A DNA stretch of 64,000 bases from Nicotiana tabacum (Eukaryota; Streptophyta; Magnoliopsida; Solanales; Solanaceae), in contig NC_134097.1 in assembly GCF_000715075.1 (NCBI RefSeq), forward strand, positions 65,691,190 to 65,755,189, given 5' to 3'. The stretch's first letter is position 1. Every line of letters begins with the position of its first letter. Below, one piece after another: positions 12,803 through 23,149 of the stretch. The notes beneath the pieces were generated by a model, which saw nothing but the letters and a program-made list of their open reading frames with translations, had not been told where the DNA came from and did no database searches. Position numbers and translations under genes: made by a program.

Positions 12803-14006
12803 CTCTAAGATTGAACTATTATTGTCATAATTATAGATCTGATGTGACTTGTTTCTATTTTTCTGTCATTGATCTCTATCTCAGTCGTTATTGTGTTACT
12901 CATACCTTCTACTTGCTTAACTTGCAAATACCATGCATATTTCCTGCTTTTATAATTGTACTCATGTCGTATCTATTCTGTTGCACTTTAATATAAGCCT
13001 TCTACCATGGTAAACATTTATACCCTTACTTGTTAACATGAAAAGATCATGTGTTTCCTTCTTATTTGTTACATTTGTACATAGGTCTCCATTATTCTAG
13101 TTAATTCACGTTAATATTCCTTATTTTCCAATTGTTTTTATTTCTCACATACTTCCTGCGTAGTTTTTACTGTTGCGGGCATGTATATCCTAGTCCAGTG
13201 TTGCTACTTGCGTATGTCCTACTTTGCAATTCCTATTATCGGTAATTCTATCATCTGGTTGGTTCTGTTATACGTAAATTAGGAAGGAGAGCTGAATGCA
13301 CAAAGGGTGTTGTCGTGCTAATTGATTTGACACATAATTTATTTATATATGGTGAGGAAGATATAGAAGCACGAAGGATGTTACCATGCCATTCGACTTG
13401 ATATCTTGGATACACTTCTCATACTAGGAAAGATTGTAAATCTTCTATTGTGATTCCTTCTAGTAATTGTTGACTGCCTCGCAGAGTTGTATACGATACT
13501 CTTAACTGTTATGTTTTGAACCACCTATACTGTTAGTCTAATGTATAGATTATAATAATAAGCATCTTTTAACTAAAAGCCTCGTCACTACTTCGATGAG
13601 GTTAGACAAAATACTTACTAGTACATAGGGTCGGTTGTACGGATACTATACTTTTGTACGATGTATATAGATTCTTTTGGAGCAGAGCTGTTGGTGACGT
13701 CGGGTGCTGATTCAGAAGATGTTCGTGTGTTTCTGATATAGCTACCACTTGTCCTTGGTAGCTTAGGATGTTTCTAATCTATTTATGTAACTTTCAAACA
13801 TAACGTGTAATTATTTGTATTAGTTTTGAAATTTAAAGTCTTAGAAGCTCGTGGTTCGTACTACCAGGTCTTAGTTAAATTTGTAAATGTTCAGTTATCT
13901 ATTTTCTATTTTCTTATAATATCGGTTGAGTTGTATTTATGTTAGTTTTCTTACCTAGCGGGTTGAGTTAGGTGTCATCACGACTTGTGGTTTTTTGGAC
14001 GTGACA
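12803..14006 (+). repeat. 3' LTR, 5'-truncated
   Basis: Homologous to 7023-8154 of the 5' LTR, for example the shared attgatctctatctcagtc block, the hairpin at 13580-13601 and the gtgaca end. The first 1.7 kb of the LTR is missing. It is followed by the TTAAA duplication at 14007-14011. Confidence 0.8.
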
Positions 14007-14011
14007 TTAAA

Positions 14012-14554
14012 ACTCCAGAACATTAGATTTTTGTTTTGCTCTTAAAAGTTGAAAGTCAAGGAAATTGAATATTTTTCAATTACAGAAATTGAAAAGAGGC
14101 TATTTATAAAACAAATTCTTATAACATACGCTTAATGAACTAGGATAGCATCAAACCGAAATGTTCATTATCAACTTGATGCCAATCCAACCATGAAACA
14201 TGTTATAATTTTTTAGTTTTCTTTTTTTTTTTTTAAATATTTTGGTTGAGGTTTTGCTATAAGTTGTCTACGTCCTTCCAATCTAGTAGTATTTAATTTT
14301 GGGAACGAGAGCAGAGGATGACTAGTATAGGGGATCCCATATAAAAAGTAACATTAATCCTCACTGAATAGTAATTAATTATGTATTCGCACTTTGTAAT
14401 CTTCAAAAGGAAGATAAGATACCTAAAGTGGAAGAATTACAACTATCCCACCACACCTTTGATAGTAAATACCAATGAATTCTGTGTATAAAGTTTTCCA
14501 ATAACATTCTTTCTCTTACTTTTTAATTGTGTGTATCATACTTTTGAAAGCTTG
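14012..14554. other. intergenic DNA, nothing recognised
   Basis: AT-rich sequence between the target duplication and the SINE. Contains a T-run near 14220 and a TATAAA at 14341, but no frame or repeat that I can assign. Confidence 0.4.
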
Positions 14555-14748
14555 CTTCATGGCGAAGGCAAGGAAGGGCAGTCCGTTGCACAAAACATTC
14601 ACGTTGGGTTCAGGGAAGGCTTGCACCCCCAAGGAGTATGATGTAAACAACCTACCCTAATGCAAGCATTAGTGGATGCTTTTACGGCTCGAATCTGTGA
14701 CCTATTGGTAACACAGAGAGAACTTTACTATTGTTTTAAGGCTTCCTT
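14555..14748 (-). mobile_element. tRNA-derived SINE (TS-like), minus orientation
   Basis: On the minus strand the element starts near 14748 (aagccttaaaacaatag) and contains a pol III B-box-like gattcgagcc (about 14690), then a gcattagggtaggttgtt segment and a cttccctgaaccc segment towards 14590. Layout and wording match tobacco-type SINEs with a tRNA-Lys-like head. The A box is degenerate and I see no clean target duplication. It is a retroposed copy, not a tRNA gene. Confidence 0.7.
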
Positions 14749-14870
14749 CCTGCTGGAATTCATGCTGGCTAATTAACAAAAAACAATAAACGCCAACTCC
14801 AATAAGGAAAACAAATTCTAGTCAATTATGCGTCCGCCAAGGAATTCTGTGATTGAATGCCACTAGCCAT

Positions 14871-15541
14871 TGTTAACCCTCAAAATCGGATAACAACTGA
14901 ATTTGTAAGTGATTTTAAGGATACATGGATTCAATTGACACAACGCGATAAATCAAAAGTACAATTGAAATAAGCAATGATAACGTTAATTCAAACCGCA
15001 CAACTTGAACAATTATGATCTTAGAAATTCAGTTACCCTTGAACAGGATGCGCTTCGATCGATGAGAAGACCCAATTGAATAAGATCTTAAAGAAAAAAA
15101 TAATAATATATCGCTTTTGTGTGTGTGTAACAATATGTTTTACTAGTAATCAAACCCCTTTATATAAGAAGGGATTCCTAATTTAGATACAATTCTAAAA
15201 ATGATAAAAATCTCCTATTTTTCTGATTTGCCAGTTCCTTATTGATACTTGCCGAGATTCCCGCCGTAATACCCGACTAGTCACAGATAGTTTGGCCTTC
15301 TATTATTTTGGTCTTCTGTTGTATATGATGTCAATGTTTCCTTGAGTTCGTTCGGGTTCAGGGTTGATTTTGGGATCATGGGCTCAACGTTCTCGAGGAT
15401 GGACATTCTAATCTTGTGATCTGGTTCGATGGGACTCGGGGTCGATCATTAATTCGTCACGTTCTGGGGTCTATCTTTAATCCATCACATTCTGAGCTCG
15501 ATCTGTCATATAGTAGATGAGCCCGATTTCGACCGTATACA
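14871..15541 (-). repeat. short LTR, probably the 3' LTR of a minus-strand Tat-like element
   Basis: 671 bases with TG...CA ends: the minus strand begins TGTATACGGTCGAAATCGG (15541) and ends ...gagggttaaca (14871). Minus-strand TATATAAAGGGG (about 15169-15158) is a promoter, matched by TATAAAGGGG in the LTR at 58576, which also begins TGTATACGG. A polypurine tract abuts the right edge (15542-15560, read on minus). So the internal region lies to the right. Alternative: plus orientation, with both termini being palindromic in style. Confidence 0.6.
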
Positions 15542-15560
15542 GATAGTCCCCTCATTTTTC
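15542..15560 (-). promoter_or_regulatory. polypurine tract of minus-strand element
   Basis: Minus-strand gaaaaatgaggggactatc directly precedes TGTATACGG. A purine tract ending at the LTR start is the plus-strand priming site and decides that this LTR is a 3' LTR. Confidence 0.55.
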
Positions 15561-15719
15561 GGAGAGTAAATGACGAGAAACTATATGAGCTTCTGATTCT
15601 CACCTCGATACTCCGCTTCAGAAATGACAAAATGAACGAAACGTTTCGATAGTCACGTCTTAAGGGCATTGAATGCTTGTCAGTTGCTAGTCGGCCACTC
15701 ATGGATTTGAACCGTCGTT

Positions 15720-15740
15720 TGAAAACTATAAATACCCCCT
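15720..15740 (+). promoter_or_regulatory. TATA box of the antisense gene
   Basis: TATAAATA at 15727-15734, about 200 bases before the ATG at 15930 and outside the LTR. It points rightwards, opposite to the LTR at 14871-15541, so the gene at 15930 seems to have its own promoter. A C/T-rich leader follows (15743-15925). Confidence 0.6.
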
Positions 15741-15929
15741 TCTTCATTCATTCAAACTTTACATCCATACATTCTCTATTCTTGTTCCTTAGAAATCTCT
15801 ACATTTTCTAGAACTTGTATCCTGGTTTCTTGAGATCTTTGTACGAACTTTCGCTCTTCTTCATTCCAAACCATCAAGTGTATCCCTTTAACATCCTTTT
15901 TTCATCTCTTTCCCTCTATTTTAAAAGAA

Positions 15930-18620
15930 ATGCCGAAAACTTCAAAAATAGTTCCCTAAAAAGAAACTCCTTCTACATTGCGGCTGGTGGCCGAGGAGAC
16001 TGTTCTGCATTTTTTTGATGAGGAACCAGTAGCGGAACCCCCCTTGAGCACGTTCATACCTAGTGGGTGCTCGGTAACTGCCAATTTCATGGTTGAAAAA
16101 CATCCCTCCATTCTCGAATGGTGTGAGAAGGTCTCGAGATATGTATGCTTGATCACTAAAGAAATCCTCCACACGGCTAAAAAGGATTGAAACTGGGCTG
16201 ACAAGAACATGGTGGTTCCCGAACCCAATGAAGATATCACTACCTACACCGAGGGATACTTAAGTGTTTACAGTTATCCCTTTACGCTGGGCCCATTGGA
16301 TCTGGTTATCATCCACTTCTGCAAAAGATACGAGATATACCTTGGGCAAATTCACCCTTCATTTTGGAGGATGATGATACTTTTTCGATTCTTTGTGAGT
16401 ATGATTGATGGATTCCCATTCACTCTCCACCACCTCATATGTCTATAAAGTCCCGACTCTTTCTGTGGGGGGGGGGGGCAAGCTCATGCTCTAGGCTAGT
16501 AAAGCCCCATTCTCGAGTATTGATGAAAATCGGGATCGAGGATGGCTAGGCCGGTTTGTCTGAGTGAGGACCTAATAACTGATCCCAATATAGTGAATGT
16601 CATTCCTTGAGAAATGGAACACAAAACGTAAGTAAGATTTTGTTTTCCATAATTTTATTTTACTCTCTTTTCCTTTTTTCTTATTGGTGCTTGGAGGTGG
16701 TGCAGTTGTTGCTCGGGTCCTGAATGCAGTTCCTCGACTCAAGGAGTGGGTTGAGGGCATTGTGTCACAAAAGCCATATTCCGAGCGTGCATGGCACGAA
16801 CTTTCAAAGGGCCGGTGGGAGGCCCATTCTCATGGTGAGATTTCCCTTTTTGAGTGAGTAATACTTGGGCCTTTTTTATGTTTCTAGGTTTTTATCTATT
16901 TCGTTTCCCTTTGCAAATTTATCCAAGGATGTCATAATGAGGCCTCATTCAGGTGATGAAGTTGGCCCTGCCGAGTCCCCTACTCTGAGACAGGGTGATG
17001 AGAAGAAAACAAAGAGGGTTGCGAGTTCTTCGAGCTCATAGAACAAGAAAACGAAAAGAAAGCTAGTGCGCAAGCCAAAAGAAAATACCAGCACTCGAGC
17101 CCTACCTTCAAATTCACTTTATCGGCTGAGGGATGAATCCAAAGAATAAGAAAAAGAAAAATAAGCCGCTAAATTGGCGGCCCGTGTGCGGTTACAGTTC
17201 GAGGGACGAGGGGCCTCCAAATTAGAGAGAGGTGAGGCTGATCTGCCTCGAGCTAGGGAGGCCGACGAGGAGGTCGTGGTCGGGGCCAATATAGAGGTTG
17301 TGGATGAGGCCACTGGGATGCAGAAAATGCCTCGAAGGATGCATTTGGTCAGATAAACATCAGCGAGTCACCTTCGTTCATTGAGTCTATGATCAACGAG
17401 GCTCGGACAATGAAACCTCTCTCTAACAAGGGGGCCCATGGAGTGGACGACCCTTTCCACAACTTTTTTGATGGTGTGGATTCTACCACACGGAGGACGT
17501 CACCGGATTGGGTGACTTAGAAGTTCTGAGGAAGAGTCCATCTTCGGGAACAAGTGGGCCTTCCTCAAGCCCGAAACTAATCAACCGGTTCCTAGCTAGA
17601 AGCGTAGACCCTAACCGAAAGTGATTGGTCATCATCTCTATTCCGAATTATGCTCGAGTCTTACCTTCGATGCTTGGTTATTGAGGAAGACCAAACCAAA
17701 ATGAACGAGGTAGAAGCGCTTTGCCTATTCAACCAAGCTCAATAGGCGTTAAACGGAGTAACTTTAGATATCCCTTGTTGACATCTAATTTGTACTTAGA
17801 TTAATTTATAGATGATCATAACTTTTTCCTTTGTGTTTGTAGGCCTCGATGCTTCATCATGAGACTTTTCTCCGGTATCGAGGAAGAGCTAAACCAATAT
17901 AAAGCCGAGATTCGAGGGCTCACTAAAAATAGAGATTCTTACAAACTTTTTAGCAAGCAACGCGAAGGGGAGGCTAAGAGTCTCCGAGCCGAGCTAGAGG
18001 CAGCTTGGAAAGAGCACACCATCCTGGTGAAAAAGGTAAAAGTCTTTGAGATTAGTGTCTATGAGCTTGACTCGATGACTAATTCTACGAACCCGCAGGT
18101 CAAGTAGAATCTTGATCAAATTAACTAACTCCGGACAGAGATGGACATGGTAATGGCGAGACCTAAGAATGGAAAAGCAAAATGGATCTTGATCGGATTA
18201 ACTAACTCCGGGCGCAACTTTCTTCGGTTGAGATCCATCTTAGGGGGTCAAAGGAAAAGGCCATGGTGTAGGCCAAAAAGATTGAGGAGCTCCAGTTTCA
18301 GCTAAGTTCGGCCGTCTTTTATCGAGAATGTCTGGCCAAGGAGCTTGAAGTGTCCAAGTCAGAGGACAAGGTGGTTAGAGTCGATATAGATGAAATGGTG
18401 GCCCAATATAAGGCCGATGCCGATGTGCCCCAGGTTCAAGCAAAGGATATCGACGAGCACGTGAACTAGCAATCCCAATGGGAGGCACTCGAGGAAATTC
18501 ATGCTCGGGGTTTCGGCTAAAATTGAGAGTACCAAGTATCTCGAAGCTGAGGCTAAGAATATAGTTTATCCCAAGGATGATGAAGAATATGAGGGTTTGA
18601 TTAGATTTGAGGGTGGAGGA
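15930..18620 (+). pseudogene. Transposase_28-like 'gypsy-type transposon' protein gene, decayed
   Basis: A multi-exon gene typical of extra antisense genes in Tat-lineage retrotransposons; its function is unknown. The ATG at 15930 starts MPKTSK, then a stop comes at codon 10. Frames then give a domain like the Pfam 'putative gypsy type transposon' family: EGYLSVYSYPF and LGQIHPSFWRM (16250-16375). A donor gtaagtaag (16627) ends one exon. The next encodes a PYSERAWHELSKGRWEA block (16770-16830) and ends at gtgaga. A charged, Lys-rich exon (16925-17360) and a coiled-coil exon (17843-18107, EEELNQYKAEIRG) follow. Many stops interrupt it, and a LINE cuts it near 18620. The gene is antisense to the LTR on its left. 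Confidence 0.75.
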
Positions 18621-19415
18621 GAAAGGACTGCCACCGATACTCAAAAGTGTTCTATAAAGCGCTGGTTAGACTGGCTTTGATGTACGGGGCTGAGTGTTGG
18701 TCTATTAATAACTCATATATCCAAAAGATGAAAGTAGCAGAGATGTGGATGTTGAGGTGGATGTTCGGGCACACTAGGATGGATAAGATTGGGAATGATG
18801 ATAGTCGGGAGAAAGTGCGCGTGGCTCCCATTGATGATATGGTTCATATGGTTCCATCATGTACAGAGGAGGAGCCCAGATGCCCTAGTAAGGAGGTGTT
18901 AGCGGCTTGTTGTGGAGGGTATGAGAAGAGGTAGAGGACAGCCAAAGAAGTATTAGGGAGAGATGATCAGGCAGGACATGGCGAGACTTCAGATTTTCGA
19001 GGACATGGCACTTGATAGGAAGATGTGGAGGTCGAGTATTAGGGTTGCAGGTTAGGACGTAGTTGAGTCTTTGCCTTACTTTGTACCGTTGTGAGACTAG
19101 TCTGGTAGGGTTTTTGTCTAAGTTAGCTAGTGGCAATATCGTGTCTTACTATTTAGCTTTTCAATGCCGGACTAATTTACTAGCTATCACTTTTCCTTTA
19201 CATCTTTTTTCTGGATCTCATGTTGTTCCTATTTTCCCTATGATTTCTGTGGTGATACTGATATTGTCTCCTTTTGTCATTTTGTCCTCTTGAGCCGAGG
19301 TTTTTTTGGAAATAGCCTCTCTATCCCTTCGGGGTAGGGGTAAGGTCTGCGTACACACTACCCCCCTCCCCTCTTAGACCCCACTAGTGGGATTTTACTA
19401 GATTGTTGTTGTTGT
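18620..19415 (+). mobile_element. 5'-truncated RTE-type LINE
   Basis: Only the C-terminal part of the endonuclease/reverse transcriptase frame and the 3' UTR remain. Residues at 18647-18830 read YGAECWSI, KMKVAEMWMLRWM and GHTRMDKIGND, the usual end of plant RTE-clade polymerases. A second frame near 18920-19050 gives GRGQPKKY and RQDMARLQ-like text, so there is at least one frameshift. The 3' UTR has the ggtaaggtctgcgtacacac and cccactagtgggatt segments and ends in a TTG repeat (19403-19415). The insertion lies in the antisense gene; no target duplication is clear. Confidence 0.8.
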
Positions 19416-19481
19416 ATTCCCTTTTTGTTGAGGCCATTTGGCCCTAGTAAAAATTTGTATTGGGGTTGCTTCGCCCTTGTA

Positions 19482-19513
19482 AAAGCATTTTGATATGCAT
19501 ATCAAAATGCTTT
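19482..19513. terminator. 32-base perfect palindrome, possible transcript end structure
   Basis: Arms aaagcattttgatatg (19482-19497) and catatcaaaatgcttt (19498-19513) are exact reverse complements with no loop. It lies after the decayed antisense gene and before an AT-rich stretch, so it may form a hairpin at the transcript end. A terminator role is inference; it could instead be a small inverted-repeat insertion. Confidence 0.4.
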
Positions 19514-20445
19514 ATTATTTATATGTGCAACATTCTGAAATTTTTCCCTTCAAAAACATTCTGAATTTTTTCTTTGCTTTATTATTTATATTTGCAAAGA
19601 TTGAAATGTCTTAGCATGAAATTGTTAAGTTCAGGGGTTCGAACAAGCCTTACCTTCAACATTATTTTGTTTTAAGGCATCGTGGTGGTTCCGTGTGACA
19701 TAAATTTTTCCCCCAAAGTACTTATATTTATTTAGATTATAGTTTGTCGAGTGTAGCCTTTAGAACCAGTTAAGAATTTTTAAGGTCTATTGTTTCTGTT
19801 ATAGGTCTCGGACGTCTACGAGCCATTTTAATATCGCCGTAGCCTTTTTTAGTTAGGGTGTTGTCCAATGGGCTTATCACCCTGAGTTATCCAGACTTGC
19901 CTAAGATAATATCTCAATTGGGGATGGTCGTAGCCTTAAAAATTCAAGCGTTGCCTAATAGGTCTTGTGCCCCCCGAGCTTCGATAGCTCAGACCATCCG
20001 AGTTTGTTTTCGGACGGCGGTCTCCGAGTGAGAGTGATTGTTCGAACTGAGATTAAGGTGTCTCTTGGGATCGATTCCTTTAGAGGATCCATTGCAGGAA
20101 ATTCTTTAAGAAATGCAAGGAAAGTTTTAAGGGACAAGATTTTTATCCGCAAGGGAGAGTCTTCTTTTTATTCATATGCATAATAGTTATAGATGGGTAC
20201 ATGTTTTATGCCAGGTCTCAAGTAGTCTATGTGGGCACGGTTCATTTGACTGTTTGGACCTTACAATAAGTCTTATCGATCTAGCCGAGACCATTCAATC
20301 AGGAAATTTCTTTCCTTGCTAAAGTCGATATCCGAGGGTAATGCCCCCAGTATTCGAGGTTGATCATAGAAAGAACCCTCAGATATTATTGATGCGATAT
20401 TTGACACGAATTCATGACTGGCCTTCTATTCTATGTTAGCACGAA
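19514..20445. other. non-coding remainder of the Tat-like element
   Basis: Sequence between the palindrome and the chromovirus LTR. It has the composition of the preceding element (phrases such as gccccccgagcttcgatagc and ccgagggtaatgcccccagt) but no frame with recognisable pol motifs. Flank acgaa (20441-20445) precedes the next LTR. Confidence 0.4.
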
Positions 20446-21065
20446 TGTCAGGATCCAAACATCCCTCCGAGACATGTCATGACAGCACCCAGTCTCTGCA
20501 ACTAGGTAAGCGTAACAGATTACGGACAATATAAATAATGGAAACAAACTAAACTGCTAACTGCATTAGATACTGAATAACAAATAATAATGTCGCTCGA
20601 CATGTACAATAATCAAATGTTGGACATACACAGTTTTTCCAAAACCTAGAACATCATGAGTCACAAACTACTGAAATAAAAATAGTATCTTTATACTCTA
20701 GAGTCTAACAAAAGAAAAATACAGGAAGTATTTGACATGGGAAAAAGTATAAAGGGATTCCGAGGTTTTTGTATGTGGTAGATATACCTTAAAGTCTCCA
20801 AAGGCGTCTCGGCTTGCTAAAAACGAGGCTAGTAGGAGGTACTTGGATCTGGACATGAAAAATATGTTCAGAAAAGCGAATGATCGAGTACCCCACAATG
20901 GTACCCAGTAAGTGCCAAACCTAACCTCGGTCGAGTAGTGACAAGGTCAGGTCAGGGATCGATAGGTATATATATGATAAAAAAAGAGAATGAAATAGAA
21001 TAGTAAAATGAAAACCGAAATTTAACAAGAATAAAATCATTGAAAGGTAATAGCTCGGTACATAG

Positions 21066-21224
21066 AGATAACAATAGGGGTCTCCCGAGTTACCATCTCG
21101 TAGTCCCAAACATAAATGTGCAGGGGGATCTCCCGGAATACCGTTTTGTAGTCCCAATGTAAATATGCAGGGGATGTCCCAAAATACCATTTTGTAGTCC
21201 CCAAAAGTAAATACACAGTTCAAT
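21066..21224 (-). repeat. tandem repeat of about 55 bases in LTR
   Basis: Three copies whose core reads gggatctcccg and gtagtccca, with spacing near 55 bases; the third copy is the most changed (gggatgtccca). They lie in the chromovirus LTR. Confidence 0.7.
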
Positions 21225-22069
21225 CAATAGAAATAATAGCTAATACACGAAATCCTACAATTTAGACTAAGTACAAGTCAAGGAAGAAGCAGGGAATTCA
21301 CTAAGCATGCTGCACAAAGTTCAAATAAGTATTTAAGACACGTAGACATGTTGTTCTAAACTAAACATGATAATATCATATGCTAGTGTAGCTCAATTAA
21401 AATGTATGCTACTTAATGAAAACGGAGTTTTACAACAATAGCCCGTGCACGCACTAGTCACTTCACGTACACAACACTCACATATCAAAACAGTACCAAA
21501 TTCTAAAGGGAGTTCCCCCACACAAGGTTAGGCAAGCCACTTACCTCGAACCAAGCTGAAATCAATCTGTAACAATGCTTTTCCCATGAATATCCGACTC
21601 TGAATGGCTCAAATCTAGCAAAAATCAGTTACATAACATAAATATAACTATAAGGAACTAATCTAGCAAGTGAAACTAAAGCAAGAAATTGGAAAAATCA
21701 CCAAAAAAGCCTCCCCGAGCCCACGTCTCAGCATCATGTAAAAGTCATAAAATATGAACATCCATTCACTCACGAGTTCACTCTTGCTAAAATTACTCAA
21801 ATCCAATACCAAAATCTCAATTAAAACCCCAAAATTCTGCCTATGAACATTTCTCAAATTTTCTCAACATTTCACCCTAAATCCGAAATTAAATGATAAA
21901 ATTAATGATAGATTAGTGGGGTATAACAAAAATCAAGTGTAGAATCATTAACTAATTGATATCACTGAAAATCCCTCAAAATATCGTCCAAATCGAAGCT
22001 CCCAAACTCATGTTTTCATAAAAATGGCCAAACCCTCGTTTTGGAAATGTTACATTCTGCCCAGGTAAA

Positions 22070-22410
22070 CCTTCTTCGCGAACGCGGCCATACCCTCGCG
22101 TTCGCGTAGAAGAAAATCTTACTGGAAAACATTACTTTTTCGTGAATGCGAGGGACCTCTTGCGAACGCGTACGTTCCACTGGCTGACCCTATGTAAATG
22201 CGGGACCCTCTTCGCGAACACGTAGGCTTAATGCCTAAAGTTCCATCTGTCAATTCCTCCATGCGAACACGAGGTCCCTATTACGAACGCATAGCCTCAT
22301 GGTTCCAGATCTTCGCAAATGCTGGAGCAACATCGTGAATGCGAAGAGCAACTCAACTATCCTCCTCCGATGTCTTACGCGAATGCGAGACCTCTCTCAC
22401 GAACGCGATG
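22070..22410. repeat. gcgaacgcg/cgcgttcgcg block in LTR
   Basis: Irregular recurrence of cgcgaacgcg, gcgaatgcg and their complements, like 820-1110. The copies are not in a regular array. No coding potential. Confidence 0.5.
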
Positions 22411-23107
22411 AAAAAAAATGTCTGCAACAAAACACCAGAAAAACTACCATCTCCCTAAGACCAAAAATTATGCATTAATCATCTGAAACTCACCCGAGGC
22501 CCCCCGAGACCTCAACCAAATATACCAACCAATCCTAAAACACCGTATAAACTTATTTGAGACATCAAATCATATCAAATATTGTTAAAATCACGAATCA
22601 CCCTCCAATTCAAACTTAAATAACTTGAAACTTTGAATTTCCACAACTGTTGCCGAAACCTATCAAATCCACGTCTGATTGACCCTAAATTTTTCACACA
22701 AGTCATATTCAGCATTACGGACCTCTTCCAACTTCTGGAATCAGAATCTGACCCCGATATTAAAAAGTCCACTATCGGTCAAAATCTCCAAAAATTCAAC
22801 TTTCACCATTTAAAGCCTACGTAAATTACATACCTCTAAAACACAACCCGGAAATGCTTCTAAGCCCAGAATCACCCAACGGAGCCAACGGGATAGAGGG
22901 AACTACATTCCAGAGTCATCTTCAAACAGTTCTGACTATGGTTCAAATCCTAAGACATAAGTCTTCGTTTAGGGACTAACTGTCCCAAAACACTAGAAAC
23001 CAAAACGAAACCTTCCGGCAAGTAAAAATAGTAAAAAAAGATACGGGGAAAGTAGAAAATAGGAGATTAGGGTTATAACTCTCAAAACGACCGACCGGGT
23101 CGTTACA

Positions 23108-23145
23108 TCCTCCCCCTCTTAAAACAATCATCCGTCCTCGAATGA
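23108..23145 (-). promoter_or_regulatory. polypurine tract and adjacent hairpin
   Basis: Minus-strand aagagggggagga (23120-23108) abuts the LTR start and is the plus-strand primer. Seven bases upstream on the minus strand is a hairpin with 7-base arms (23128-23134 and 23139-23145; one G-U pair) and an AGGA loop. The same arrangement occurs in other elements of this window. Confidence 0.7.
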
Positions 23146-23149
23146 GCAT

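Larger units (their letters stand above)
5288..14006 (+). mobile_element. complete non-autonomous gypsy-derived LTR retrotransposon
   Basis: Bounded by identical TTAAA duplications (5283-5287 and 14007-14011), which show a single insertion. It has a 5' LTR (5288-8154), a primer-binding site (8158-8169), an internal region and a shortened 3' LTR (12803-14006). After removing the nested solo LTR (8297-11251) the internal region is only about 1.7 kb and shows no gag, protease, RT or integrase motif, so it had to use proteins made elsewhere. The two LTR ends differ at roughly one base in ten by eye over about 230 bases, so the insertion is old. Confidence 0.8.
20446..23107 (-). repeat. 3' LTR of the chromovirus
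   Basis: 2662 bases. On the minus strand it begins TGTAACGACCCGGTCGGTCG (23107) and ends ...tttggatcctgaca (20446). It holds a three-copy tandem repeat (21066-21224), a gcgaacgcg-type block (22070-22410) and, on the minus strand, the CCTTG...CGAGG hairpin (20946-20925). Confidence 0.85.

Noticed and set aside
14680..14700. tRNA gene suggested by a B-box-like sequence
   Set aside because: No cloverleaf can be drawn, and the surrounding sequence is SINE body.
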